Positions 8,586-18,227 of a stretch of 64,000 nucleotides of DNA are shown one piece after another. The notes under the pieces were generated by a model. The model saw nothing but the letters and a program-made list of their open reading frames with translations, made no database searches and was not told the origin of the DNA. The position numbers and the translations under genes are program-made. Location of the stretch: NCBI GenBank assembly GCA_965202745.1, contig CBDBCB010000012.1, positions 62,001-126,000 on the forward strand. The letters are read 5' to 3'. This stretch comes from JACKII01 sp965202745. GTDB taxonomy: Bacteria > Pseudomonadota > Alphaproteobacteria > Bin95. The stretch's first letter is position 1. The number at the start of each line of letters is the position of its first letter.

Positions 8586-9395
8586 CTAAAGTGGCATATT
8601 CGGATCAAACTCCGGCCGCCGCTTTTCCTTGTGCGATGCAAGGCCTTCCCGCGCTTCCGGCCCGGTAAAGCCCAGGAACTCCAGTGCCAAGGAGGCATCG
8701 AAACTGGGACCCGCCATACGGTACCAATTGTTTAGTGTATATTTGGTAAACCTGATCGCGCTTTGCGCGCCTTCTGCCAGACGCGTAGCGACTTCGACCG
8801 CTTTCGCGTCCAACTCCTCATTCGGTACAGACAGCGAAATGAGGCCGATTTCCTCCGCCTCTGCACCGCTAATGGAATCGCACAGCAGCAAGTAGTATTT
8901 CGCCTTTGCCATGCCGCAAAGCAGCGGCCAGACAATTACCGCATGATCGCCCGCAGCCACGCCGAGGCGGGTGTGCCCGTCGATAATGCGCGCCTTCTCC
9001 GACGCGATCGAGACATCGGACAGGATGCCTGCCACCAGGCCCGCACCGACCGCCGGTCCGCGCATGGCGGAGACGATGGGCTTGGAGCAATTAATGACAT
9101 TATAGACGATATCTCGGGCTTCTTTCCAAACCTGCACACGGGTTTTGTAGTCGTCCATAATGGCTTCGATCATCTCGAAATCACCACCGGCGCTGAAGGC
9201 CTTGCCCGCACCTGTCAGGATCGCGCAATTGACTGAATGATCATTGTCGATCACCCGCCATATCTCCGCCAACTCGCGGTGCATGGTGACGTTGGCAGCG
9301 TTGAGCCGCTCCGGCCGGTTCATGGTCACACGCAAAACACGCTCGTGCGGGCGGTCGAAGGTCAGCGTCTCAAACGTGGCATAGGGATCGGACAT
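8586..9395 (-). CDS. Enoyl-CoA hydratase/isomerase family protein
   Basis: 269 residues from ATG 9395, chosen because GGAAAG lies 8 bases upstream; an ATG at 9437 overlapping the stop of the upstream MFS gene is an alternative. Crotonase fold: CoA-binding/oxyanion segments LTGAGKAFSAGGDFEMI (residues about 60-76) and MRGPAVGAGLVAGILSD (about 110-126). The residue pattern at the second catalytic position (RLGVAAGDHAVI) differs from the Glu of classical hydratases, so it may catalyse another crotonase-type reaction. It lies in a leftward run of transporter and oxidoreductase genes, consistent with catabolism of an organic acid via a CoA thioester. Confidence 0.85.
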   Translation of the reverse strand: MSDPYATFETLTFDRPHERVLRVTMNRPERLNAANVTMHRELAEIWRVIDNDHSVNCAILTGAGKAFSAGGDFEMIEAIMDDYKTRVQVWKEARDIVYNVINCSKPIVSAMRGPAVGAGLVAGILSDVSIASEKARIIDGHTRLGVAAGDHAVIVWPLLCGMAKAKYYLLLCDSISGAEAEEIGLISLSVPNEELDAKAVEVATRLAEGAQSAIRFTKYTLNNWYRMAGPSFDASLALEFLGFTGPEAREGLASHKEKRRPEFDPNMPL

Positions 9396-9433
9396 CTCTG
9401 GACTTTCCGGTTGGCTCGACAATTTTGCCCGGA

Positions 9434-10672
9434 TCATGCCCCTTGGCTAAGGCCTTCCGCAATATGCCTTTTTCTGCGCAACGCCCAAAGGTAGGCTACC
9501 ACACAGATTCCGGCTCCAACAGCCACCGTAGTCTGCAAGCCCAGCCAATCGCTGGCAGTACCCATCATCAACACCCCGATTGCCGGCCCCGCACGAGCAC
9601 TCAAGCCATAAATGCTGAGGACACGGCCCAACATTTCGGGCGCGCAGGAATATTGGATCAGGCTTTGTGCGGCGACACCATTGACCGTCATGAAACAGCC
9701 GGCCGCGCCAGTAGCTACCAGTCCAAGCCAGAACCAATCCGTTGCGCAGAGCAAAAACATAGCAAGCGCCATCGCCAGCAGCGAATGCATCGCCAGGTCG
9801 GTAAGCGTTTGATGACGCGCTGCCTGGCTCAGCCAAACGCCGGCAATCACCGCGCCGACCCTGGTCGCCGATGTCAGCATGGCAAGGCCGTTGGTGCCCC
9901 GCCCAAATACGGCATCGGCAAACCCCGGCAGCAGTTCGGCAAACGGCCACACAAATACGGACCCCATGAGCAGCAGGCCCAGCAATGGGCCGAGCCCCTG
10001 GTGGCGGCTCGCATAGCGCAGGCCGTCAACAATTTGCGCGAGCACCCGACCGCCAGTGACAGCGGGTGCGCGCGGGATAGAGTCCCTCACCCGTTCCAGC
10101 GCAATCAGGAAGATGATGAAGCTCAAGCCGTTGACCAGGAAAGCCCAACCCACATCCAAGGCAACGATCAACGCCCCGGCAACCACCGGCCCGACAAACC
10201 GCGCAGAATTCCAAAGAACAGAGTTAACAGCGATGGCGCTGGGCAGGTCGTCGGCCTGCACCAGGTTCCGCACCATCGACAGGCGCGCCGGCTGGTTCAT
10301 GGCTGTCACAACGCCCAGCATCGCACTGAGGCCAAACAACAGCCAAATGTCAGCGAGACCAGCCAGAGCGAAACCGCCAAGCACGAAGGCCTGCAATGCC
10401 TGCAATATCTGAGCGACATTGATCAGGCGGAAACGGTCCATCCGGTCTGCCATCGCACCGCCCAACGGTCCCGCGATGATCGACGGCAGCAACTCAGCGG
10501 CGGCGATAATGCCGAGCCAGGCACCGGAATGGGTCAACTCCCACGCCAGCCAGCCGGTCGCCACCCGCTGAATCCAGGTGCCGATCAGGGAGATGAAATT
10601 CCCTTCTGTGTAGATACGGTAGGCCCGGTTGCGAAAAACCTTTACCGCACCGAACGAGCGGATATCAGCCAT
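9434..10672 (-). CDS. MFS transporter (EntS-like group)
   Basis: 412 residues, about 12 hydrophobic segments, intact. The N-terminus (RNRAYRIYTEGNFISLIGTW) and the loop GPLGGAMADRMDRFR match the MFS group containing the enterobactin exporter EntS and related drug/siderophore exporters. Its stop overlaps an upstream candidate ATG of the enoyl-CoA hydratase gene (ATGA arrangement), implying an operon with nitroreductase upstream and hydratase downstream. Substrate unknown; export rather than import is typical of the group. Confidence 0.82.
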   Translation of the reverse strand: MADIRSFGAVKVFRNRAYRIYTEGNFISLIGTWIQRVATGWLAWELTHSGAWLGIIAAAELLPSIIAGPLGGAMADRMDRFRLINVAQILQALQAFVLGGFALAGLADIWLLFGLSAMLGVVTAMNQPARLSMVRNLVQADDLPSAIAVNSVLWNSARFVGPVVAGALIVALDVGWAFLVNGLSFIIFLIALERVRDSIPRAPAVTGGRVLAQIVDGLRYASRHQGLGPLLGLLLMGSVFVWPFAELLPGFADAVFGRGTNGLAMLTSATRVGAVIAGVWLSQAARHQTLTDLAMHSLLAMALAMFLLCATDWFWLGLVATGAAGCFMTVNGVAAQSLIQYSCAPEMLGRVLSIYGLSARAGPAIGVLMMGTASDWLGLQTTVAVGAGICVVAYLWALRRKRHIAEGLSQGA

Positions 10673-10687
10673 GGGCCGGATGTTTCA

Positions 10688-11536
10688 TCAATCCAGCTTT
10701 ATCCCCTGCGCTCGAACGAACGGCCCCAGATTGTCCCGCTCGGTCTCAGCAACCTGGCGGGCCTTGTCTTCCGACCAGCCGTAGAAGTCTGGCTCTCCCC
10801 ACTTGGCCACGTCGCGCCAGCTTTCCTTCGGCGGCGCATGGCGGGCAGCGCGGCGCTGATCGTAGCCATCAATATCCGCCTCAAGATTGCTGTCGTCATA
10901 CTTGTCTTCATGCACGAAACACGAGAGCGGCAGACGCATGGAACTGAAGCCCGCGCGGGACGGATAGCCAACACAGAGCCCGGCATAAGGGAAGATGTAC
11001 TCCGGCAGTTCCAGCATCTCCTTCAACGCGCCCGTATGGTTGCGCACATTGGAAATCGGGCAGCAGCCGAGACCTTCGCTCTCCGCCGCCAGAATGAAAG
11101 TCTGCATGGCCAGCGCGCAGTCGGTGGCCGCGTTCAGAAAGCTGTCCAGGTGATCGTTGCCGAAGGGTTTGCCACGCATCTCACAAATACGGCGGATGCG
11201 GCGGCTATCGCCGATCCAGATCATGAACACCGGCGCACTGGCGATCCAGGGCATGGCCGGGATCAGGTCGGTGATCGCCTGCTGCTTTGCCTTGTCGCGG
11301 ATCAGGATCACACCAGACTGCATCAGATCGGACTTGGCGCTGGAACAGAACGCCGTCGCCAGCAGGGTCTGCAGCAAATCCTCCGGCACGGGCTCTTCGG
11401 TCCAGCGGCGGTGCGAACGGCGATCCAGGACCTGGGCCAGCAGCCCTTCTGCCGGACGGTCTTTGCCAACGTCGGTGGGCAGGCCGTAGCGGAACTCGAT
11501 CAGCTCGGCGAGATTATTCCATTTTTTTTCTGACAT
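10688..11536 (-). CDS. Nitroreductase-family flavoprotein
   Basis: 282 residues. FMN-binding nitroreductase fold: LDRRSHRRWTEEPVPEDLL (R-R-S-x-R phosphate-binding start, about residues 37-55), central helix SFLNAATDCALAMQTFILAAESEGLGCCP (given here for position, about 131-159) and the GYPSRAG segment near residue 200. The C-terminal 60 residues (Trp and charged-residue rich, ESWRDVAKWGEPDFYGW) extend beyond the minimal fold. Reduces nitro, enone or similar substrates with NAD(P)H by family knowledge. Its first 37 bases overlap the 3' end of the upstream MFS gene, apparently because that gene has gained a C-terminal extension. Confidence 0.85.
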   Translation of the reverse strand: MSEKKWNNLAELIEFRYGLPTDVGKDRPAEGLLAQVLDRRSHRRWTEEPVPEDLLQTLLATAFCSSAKSDLMQSGVILIRDKAKQQAITDLIPAMPWIASAPVFMIWIGDSRRIRRICEMRGKPFGNDHLDSFLNAATDCALAMQTFILAAESEGLGCCPISNVRNHTGALKEMLELPEYIFPYAGLCVGYPSRAGFSSMRLPLSCFVHEDKYDDSNLEADIDGYDQRRAARHAPPKESWRDVAKWGEPDFYGWSEDKARQVAETERDNLGPFVRAQGIKLD

Positions 11537-12822
11537 GGCGCGTTTCCGGCAGGCGTGATGGGTTTACCCATCATCCGCCCTTGCGCGTCGAAGGGCAAGC
11601 GCCCCCCTACTCGGCTGGCTCTAACGCGGGACGACAGAAGCAGGGCCAGGCAAACGAGGTTCACCACGTTGAAGATTACGCCCACCAAAAACGCGAGCTT
11701 ATAGTCCAGCGTCATGTCATAGATCACGCCGCCGGCAAAACCGCCGCCCGCCATGCCGACATAACCTGCCATAAAGATCACACCGATACGCGCTGCCGCC
11801 TGACGGGCAGGAAAGAACTGCCGTGTGGCAAGCGCATAGCTGGGAACGATGCCGCCGAACACCAGGCCGAATAGGCCGGAAACCAAATACAGACCCATCA
11901 GGGAATCAATGAACGTGTAGAGCGCCAAAGCCAGGCACTGCATGCCCGCGCCGATAAAGATAGTCATCAAACCGCCGATCCGATCGCTGATGACGCCGAA
12001 AACCATCCGGCTGATAAAGCCACAGGTCAGCAATACCGACAGCATCAGCGCGCCGTCGTCCAGCCCGAAGCCCAAGTCACTGCAATAGGCAGCGATATGC
12101 ACCACCGGCATAGCCATGGCGACGCAACAGCCAATGATGGCCATGCAGAGCAGGCCCTGAACCAGCAGCGGATGCAGACGGCTTTCGATGGCATGCCGCT
12201 CCACCGGTGCTGCCTTGCCGGCCGCGGCCTGGGGCGGCATCCGGCGCAAGATAAAGGAAAATGGCACCAGCACCAACGCCACCAGCAGGCCATAAATCAG
12301 CCAGGTCTGCCGCCAGCCAATTTCGGAGAAGGCGGCCTCGAATGTCGGCGACCAGACGGCGCCTGCCATGTTCTGCCCGCCCATGACGATGGCAACGGCG
12401 ATGCCGCGGCGGCGGTCGAACCAGCGGGTAGCGTTGGCGATCAGCGGCGAAAACACCGCCCCGTTGCCGCAAACACCCATAAACAAGAAGCAAATCACGA
12501 TGAGCAGGACCGGATCGTCATTCTGGCTGATCAGGATGGCCCCGGTCGCCATCGACACGCCAGCAAGCGCCAGCGGCGTACCAATGCCCCGCTTATCTGC
12601 CCAAAGGCCGACGAAGATCCCACCAACGCCTGAGCCCAACGCCATCACGGAATAGGCGGACGACGTCACCCAGCGCGGCCAACCCATGGCCTCCGCCATC
12701 GGCTTGATGCCGATCACCACCAGATAGTTGGACGCCACCGCCGCGGTAATCACCACCAGCGACGCTGCCAAAATTACCCAGCCATAGGGTGTCTCGATGG
12801 AATCCTGCTGCTGTTGGGACAT
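11500..12822 (-). CDS. MFS transporter (oxalate/formate antiporter-like) with probable frameshifted tail
   Basis: 440 residues, 12 hydrophobic segments, with the group's signature loops (WADKRGIGTPLALAG; RWFDRRRGIAVAIVMGGQNM; LATRQFFPARQAAARIG). Such permeases import or exchange mono- and dicarboxylates. The last 35 or so residues after LLLSSRVRA are not membrane-like and overlap the next gene by 37 bases. In the adjacent frame the same DNA reads LEPAE and then TAG, a natural-looking end, so a one-base indel near 11615 may have extended the protein. Function of the transport core is probably unaffected. Confidence 0.82.
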   Translation of the reverse strand: MSQQQQDSIETPYGWVILAASLVVITAAVASNYLVVIGIKPMAEAMGWPRWVTSSAYSVMALGSGVGGIFVGLWADKRGIGTPLALAGVSMATGAILISQNDDPVLLIVICFLFMGVCGNGAVFSPLIANATRWFDRRRGIAVAIVMGGQNMAGAVWSPTFEAAFSEIGWRQTWLIYGLLVALVLVPFSFILRRMPPQAAAGKAAPVERHAIESRLHPLLVQGLLCMAIIGCCVAMAMPVVHIAAYCSDLGFGLDDGALMLSVLLTCGFISRMVFGVISDRIGGLMTIFIGAGMQCLALALYTFIDSLMGLYLVSGLFGLVFGGIVPSYALATRQFFPARQAAARIGVIFMAGYVGMAGGGFAGGVIYDMTLDYKLAFLVGVIFNVVNLVCLALLLSSRVRASRVGGRLPFDAQGRMMGKPITPAGNAPCQKKNGIISPS

Positions 12823-13036
12823 AGATGGTCCGGGGTTTGATGGTGAGCCGCACCTAGCGCGAAAGCCGAAACCCTAAGGAGAATGCCCGGACGCCGCAAT
12901 CGCTCAGCTCAATAGATGCAGCTAAACCACGCCACCCCCCGGTCCCGTTGAAGGCGAGAGCCTCAGCAGTAGAAAGTTCGCCGGGTGCCGCCTAGGATGC
13001 CGGCCAACCGATCCGCGCCAAATACGGAGTTCCGTC

Positions 13037-13768
13037 ATGACCGCCCCCTGGCAGACACACAAAGCCATCGCCTTCGATGTGGGCGGCACCGTCTTTGACT
13101 GGCATGGTACCGTTGCTCCTGTGGTCGCCGAGGCACTGCCGTCGGTGGATGCCAGGGCCTTCACCAATGACTGGCGGCGAACAATGTTTGTGTTGCTGGC
13201 CGAAGTGCGCGCTGGACGCCTGCCCCGCCACAACTCGGACACGCTGCACCGGTTGGCGCTCGATCACGTGATGCCGCGCTTTCCCGACGCTTTTTTGAGT
13301 GAGAGGGACAAGGACGAGTTAGCCACTGCCTGGCACGTGCTGAAGGCCTGGCCCGATGCCGCTGCCGCAATCGAAAAACTGCGCAGCCGCTATACCGTGA
13401 CCGTGCTGACGGTACTGTCCTGGCGTTCGGTCGTCGCGTCGTCAAAGGCTGCGGGCATTGCATGGGATGGGATTCTGTCCTGCGAGTTTCTACCGGCTTA
13501 CAAACCGGAGAAAGCTGCCTACCTCGCAGCGCCCCGGCTAATCGATTGCGCACCGCACGAAACCATCATGGCCGCCTGCCATGACGAGCAAAACCTGGCA
13601 CATGCCAGAAATGCCGGGCTGGCCGCTGCTTATGTGGACCGGCCCGACGAATACGGCAAATCCCGCGACCCTGCCCTGCCCGGCCGCCAGGACTATGTCT
13701 GCGAGGCACTGGATTATGCCGGTTTCGCCGAGCAACTCACCAACCCCTCCTACCTGAAAAGCGCGTGA
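13037..13768 (+). CDS. Haloacid dehalogenase type II (HAD superfamily)
   Basis: 243 residues. HAD motif I with nucleophile Asp in AFDVGGTVFDWHG (residues about 12-24), a helical cap, motif II/III with Thr in VLTVLSW and Lys in YKPEKAAYLAA, and the acidic motif region MAACHDEQNLAHARNAGL. The FDWHG after motif I and the final motif fit the L-2-haloacid dehalogenase subgroup, which hydrolyses 2-haloalkanoates to hydroxy acids; many members have other substrates. Four bases separate it from the downstream fumarylacetoacetate hydrolase remnant, so the two formed an operon. Confidence 0.85.
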   Translation: MTAPWQTHKAIAFDVGGTVFDWHGTVAPVVAEALPSVDARAFTNDWRRTMFVLLAEVRAGRLPRHNSDTLHRLALDHVMPRFPDAFLSERDKDELATAWHVLKAWPDAAAAIEKLRSRYTVTVLTVLSWRSVVASSKAAGIAWDGILSCEFLPAYKPEKAAYLAAPRLIDCAPHETIMAACHDEQNLAHARNAGLAAAYVDRPDEYGKSRDPALPGRQDYVCEALDYAGFAEQLTNPSYLKSA

Positions 13769-13772
13769 CGCC

Positions 13773-14794
13773 ATGAGCATCGACCTGACGCCCGAGAACA
13801 TCCTGCCCACCGACCATGGCCTGCTGGTCGGCCGCGTCTGGCGGCCTGCGCCCGTCAATGGACCCAGCGTTGTGCGTATTGACGGCAACCGGGTGGTGGA
13901 CATCACCCAGGCTTTCCCCACCATCGCTGATGTCTTGAACGCGCCAGACCGGGCCGCCCGTATAAAGGCTGCGGCGGGGCCGGTACTCGGTGATCTGGCG
14001 GAGATTTTGGCCGAAAGTCATCCCGACTGCCGGAAGGGCATGCATTTCCTGGCCCCCAGCGACCTGCAGCCGACGAAAGCGGCAGGTGTCACCTTCGCCA
14101 TTTCCATGCTGGAATGGGTAATTGAGGAGCAGGCCAAAGGCGATCCAGCCCGCGCGGCCGACCTGCGCGAGACAATCCAGGAGAGATCGGCGCAGACCTA
14201 TCCGCCATTGTCCCAGGCTCGGACCAGGCCGAGGCGTTAAAAGCAAAGCTCATCGAAATGGGCGCGTGGTCCCAATACCTGGAGGTCGTTGGCGCGACAC
14301 TCGGCAATGACGTGAACCTGCGGGATATTGAGGGGCGGAGCGCATTGCTGCTAGGCCGGGCGAAGGACAACAATGCCAGCGCTTCTCTGGGGCCTTTCCT
14401 GCGCCTGTTCGATGAGACGTTCGGCATTGATGACGTGCGGGCGGCACAACTGTCCCTGAAAGTATCCAGCGAGGACCAATTCGTGCTGGAAGGTGCCAGC
14501 GACATGACCGCCATCAGCCGCGACCCACTCGACCTAGCCGCGCAGACCCTGTCGATCCATCACCAGTACCCGGACGGCGCTTTCCTGATGTGTGGCACCC
14601 TATTCGCGCCGATCAAAGACCGCGACACGCCAGGCCAGGGCTTCACCCACAAGCTTGGCGACTGGGTGGAAATTGCGAGCCCCAAGCTGGGGCGGCTGGT
14701 CAACCGCGTCGCCCTAACGGACCAGGCCCCGGCCTGGACCTTTGGCGTGCGGGCACTGATGGCCAATCTCGCCCGGCGGGGTATCGGGGTTTAG
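13773..14794 (+). pseudogene. Fumarylacetoacetate hydrolase family gene, frameshifted and internally deleted
   Basis: The N-terminal 136 codons (from ATG 13773, 4 bases after the HAD gene) are in one frame and end in an unrelated tail at 14240. The true sequence continues in the next frame from about 14180 (EIGADLSAIVPGSDQAEALK) to TAG 14794, so one base is missing near 14180. A second lesion is larger: WSQYLEV is followed immediately by VGATLGNDVNLRD, whereas family members have roughly 50 residues between them, including metal-binding acidic residues. The join is in frame at about 14283-14290. Conserved C-terminal blocks remain (EGRSALLLGRAKDNNAS, HHQYPDGAFLMCGTLFAP, GQGFTHKLGDWVEI). Almost certainly non-functional. 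Confidence 0.88.
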
Positions 14795-17496
14795 TCAGGT
14801 CTGCCCGCCCTCGTGCAACGGCAACACTGCTGCGAAACAGGAGCCTTGGCCGGAGGAGCGAACCAATTCCAGCCGCCCGCCGAAATGGCGCATAATCTCC
14901 CAGGAAATGGCGAGGCCCAGCCCGGCCCCATCTTGGGGTTGCTGGCGCGAGCCGCGAAAGAACTTCGAGAACAGCCGTTGCTGATCTTCCGGCGCGATAC
15001 CCGGACCATTGTCCTCGACCAGTACTCGCATTTCATGATCGCCGATTGAGGTCGAGACGGTAACGGCCGGCTGCTCGCCGCCATTGAACTTAATCGAATT
15101 GGAAATCAGGTTGATCAGCACCTGGCAGAGCCGGTCCATGTTCGCCCTGACCAGCGCCGATCCGCCGGTCTCTCCCTGCGACACGTGACAGCCGGCCCCC
15201 CGCGCCAGCCCCTCGTAAGCCTCCAACGCACGAACAACAGCGTCGCGCGGATTGAAGACAGTCATCTCCCAGGTGACACCGCCCCGCTCCAGGTGGCTGA
15301 GGTCGAGGATTTCATCCAACAGCCGGGTCAGGCGCAGGCTCTCGTCCTGAATAATCTTCAGGAAGCGCTTTGCTTGCGCCGGCTCAATGTCACCGCCATT
15401 CATCAGCACATCGCTGAAGGAGCGGATAAAGGTCATCGGCGTGCGCAGTTCGTGGCTGACCTGGCTCAGAAAATCATCTTTCTCGCCGTCTAACTGACGA
15501 AGACTCCCGTTGGTAGCGCGACTTCATCTCCAATTTATAACTGTACTCAATTACCTGTTAAGTCTCGTCAATCATGCCGATGATTTCATGCATGCTGATC
15601 GTCTCGCCGGACGCCACCTGGCCAATCATTACCCGCGCAGAGGCGCCACCGACCAAGCCAGCAAACTCCCTCTCCAGTGCCGCAATAAACGCGGGGTCCG
15701 GGCGGGGCATGTTGCCGGACTCGCCTTGGCGGCGGGCCGCGTTGCGAAACAGGCGGTAGGCCGCATCCGTACCCAAAATGCGTTGTGCGAGGATATAAAG
15801 GTCATCGATCGCCGCCGTTCGAACCAGCACACGGCTTTCATGCTGAGCCGGATTGCGGAACACGTCGACGAACAGTCCGCTTTGCAACCGCTCCAGCGGA
15901 GAGCGCTGAGTGAACAGGGACACGCCAACCAGCAGGATTACATTGGCCGAAAGGCTCCAGTACATGGCGTGAACCAGGAGATCCATGCTAGCCGCCCCCA
16001 ACAAAGCTTGCGGCTTCAACAAGCTCCACCCGAATGGCCCGGCCACCACCAGTTCCGCCGCCCAGTTTTCCTCAGCGGCGAAGCTCGGCAGCAGCAGCGT
16101 GTAGGCCCAAACCAGAAAACCCGCACCTAGGCCGACAATCGCGCCTTTGGCGGTGGCAGCCCGCCAATACATGCCGGCAATCATCGGCGGTAATAATTAG
16201 GCAACCGCGGCAAACGCGATCAACCCCATGGCAGCCAGCGCGTCATTGTCAGCACTGAAACGATAGTAAAGAAAACCAAGCAACAGAACGATGCAGATGC
16301 TGACCCGGCGGCTGTTCAGCAGCAATTGCCGGACATCGCCGCTTTCGTCCGCGCCCGAGCGTGGCCACCGCAACACGACAGGCATCACAATGTGGTTCGA
16401 AATCATGATCGACAGCGCGATGGAGGCGACGATCACCATGCTGGTCGCTGACGAAAAGCCGCCGATGAATGCCAGCAAGGCCAACCAATCCTGGCCCTCC
16501 GCCATAGGCAGGGTCAGGACAAACATGTCGGGATTGGCGCCCGGCGGCAGGAAGTTCAAGCCGACGATAGCAATCGGCAGGATGAACAGGCTGATGAGGA
16601 ACAGATAGAGCGGGAATAGCCAGGACGCGATCTGCAAGTGCCGCTCGTCCCCATTTTCCACCACCTTTACCTGAAACTGCCGCGGCAGGCACAGCACTGC
16701 AGCAGCAGCAGCAGCAGCAGCCAGGAAGGTCAGGGTCAGCCAGCGGCTGCCAAAAGGGTCTTCCTGTGCCAGCAAATGCCGGGCTTCCGGCGTATCAAAA
16801 CAGCGGGAATGCCGCCTGCCACGCTCCAAACCACAAATATGCCGACCGCCAGCAATGCCACCAGCTTGACCAGAGCCTCAAACGCGATTGCGGCAACAAC
16901 ACCGGGATGGCGCTCGTTCGCATCGATATTCCGGGTACCGAAGGCAATGGTGAAAGCAGCCAGCCCGGCCGCCAGCCAGAACGCCGTCCAGAACGCCGTC
17001 GCGGCCTGGCCTGAATTGGCCGCAATGCCCAGGCCCGCACCGACTCCGGCATTGCTGACTATCTGAAAACTGCTGGTCACCGCTTTCAACTGCAAGGCGA
17101 TGTAAGGCGTGGTGCCGATCACGGCCAGCACCGTTACCAGCACCGCTAGCGCGTTGCTTTTGCCATAGCGGGAAGAGATGAGGTCGGCGATCGATGAAAT
17201 ACGGTTGGTCCACCCGATCCGCACCATTTTGTGCAACAGATACCACCAGCCGATGAAAACCAGCGTCGGCCCCAGATAGATCGTCACAAACTCAATGCCG
17301 TTGCGCGCCGCGATCCGACCGCGCCGTATAATGTCCAGGACGTGCAATAAACCGAGATCGAGAGCGTGTAGATGACGGGGCTTTGCACCAGGCTCAAGCG
17401 GCCAGCCTTGGCTAACCTGTCAGCGGTGAATGCCAGGCCGAACAGCACGGCGACATAGACCAAGGCGGTGATGAGAACACTATCAACGGAAAGCAT
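14795..17496 (-). pseudogene. Hybrid Na+/solute symporter-sensor histidine kinase, multiply disrupted
   Basis: Reassembled from four frames. Order: about ten membrane segments of the sodium/solute symporter type (YTLSISVYCTSWTLYGAVGS, ITIYLGP-like, NRISSIADLISSRYGKS), a linker helix (QVIEYSYKLEMKSRYQRES), a HisKA box (SQVSHELRTPMT) and an HATPase domain with N box (LISNSIKFNG), G1 (VEDNGPGIAP) and G2 (GAGLGLAISWE). Lesions: frameshifts near 17315, 16805 and 15505, and in-frame TAA codons at 16197-16199 (expected CAA, Gln, in AFAAVA-Q-LLPP) and 15558-15560 (IDET-Q-QVIEYS). Its ATG overlaps the stop of the small upstream membrane gene (TGATG). In relatives such kinases are cotranscribed with a receiver protein; here an intact one lies upstream at 18227-18604. 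Confidence 0.92.
16699..16721. repeat. GCA trinucleotide run
   Basis: Nearly eight tandem GCA units inside the kinase pseudogene, coding for a polyalanine stretch in a membrane segment (minus strand). Probably slippage in unconstrained DNA. Confidence 0.6.
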
Positions 17497-17744
17497 CAGG
17501 GAGGCGCATCCTCACCCAAGCCGGCTTCGCTGTCGGGCAGGCCGCCGCTGCGCGCCAGTGGCCTGCCCAGCAGGGCCGCCGCGCCGATCAAACCGAGCCA
17601 GGCAGAAAATATATAGATAACCTCCAGCGGCACGCCCGCCAGAAACACATCCGGTGGAAACATCCTGATCAACGGCGACTGCAACAGGAAGATACCCAGC
17701 AATGGTAACGCGAGGGCTGCCGCAAATAGCTTTTGCCTGTTTAT
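17496..17744 (-). CDS. Small membrane protein; apparent ATA start codon
   Basis: 82 residues if translation begins at ATA 17744, giving (M)NRQKLFAAALALPLLGIFLLQ, a natural N-terminal membrane helix, then a second helix at about residues 39-60 (LEVIYIFSAWLGLIGAAALL) and an acidic tail. No ATG, GTG or TTG gives a sensible start; residues upstream run into queF. Family position (small two-helix protein directly before a symporter-kinase hybrid, TGATG overlap) supports a real gene. ATA is explained by one G-to-A change of ATG; initiation may be weak or absent. Confidence 0.55.
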   Translation of the reverse strand: MNRQKLFAAALALPLLGIFLLQSPLIRMFPPDVFLAGVPLEVIYIFSAWLGLIGAAALLGRPLARSGGLPDSEAGLGEDAPP

Positions 17745-17758
17745 CGGCCTGGACCGCG

Positions 17759-18227
17759 CTAACCGCGGCCGCGGTAGGGTTGAACGCCCTGATCGGGCAG
17801 CCACAGCCCGTCCGGAGGCGCACCGGTCTGCCAGAACACATCGATCAGCATGCCGCCCCGTGGGTACCAATAGCCGCCGATACGCAGCCATTCTGGAGCC
17901 AGCGTCTCCACCAAGCGCTTGCCGATATCCAGGGTGCAGGCCTCGTGGAAAGCTCCGTGATTGCGGAATGCGCCCAGATACAGCTTCAGCGATTTGCTTT
18001 CTACCAGCCAATCCTTCGGCACATAGTCTATTACTAGATGGGCAAAGTCAGGCTGTCCGGTGACGGGGCAGATTGAGGTGAACTCCGGCTGCACAAAGCG
18101 CACCAAGTAGGTGCTTGCCCGGGTGGGGGTTCGGAATTCTTTCCAAGTCTGCGGCGTCGGGATGGTTGGGCGTCACCGTTTGCTGCCCCAATTGGGTCAG
18201 ATGACCGCCACTCTGATTGTCCGTCAT
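17759..18227 (-). pseudogene. queF: queF, NADPH-dependent preQ0 reductase, frameshifted
   Basis: QueF reduces 7-cyano-7-deazaguanine to preQ1 in queuosine biosynthesis. The first 42 codons from ATG 18227 (MTDNQSGGHLTQLGQQTVTP, then ADLERIPNPHPGKHLL) are in one frame; the rest from about 18107 (VRFVQPEFTSICPVTGQPDF to YRGRG) is in another, so one base is gained or lost near 18107-18112. The nucleophile Cys in TSICPVTG, the ESKSLKLYL block and FRNHGAFHE are preserved. The start overlaps the stop of the response regulator gene (TAATG). Length fits the short unimodal QueF class. Only one lesion is seen, so an assembly error is possible, but the surrounding genes are also broken. Confidence 0.85.

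Noticed and set aside
9425..11533. A 702-codon open frame on the plus strand
   Set aside because: It runs antisense through two well-recognised genes (MFS transporter and nitroreductase); its composition is His/Gln/Arg-rich and matches no protein. It is a by-product of GC-rich codon bias.
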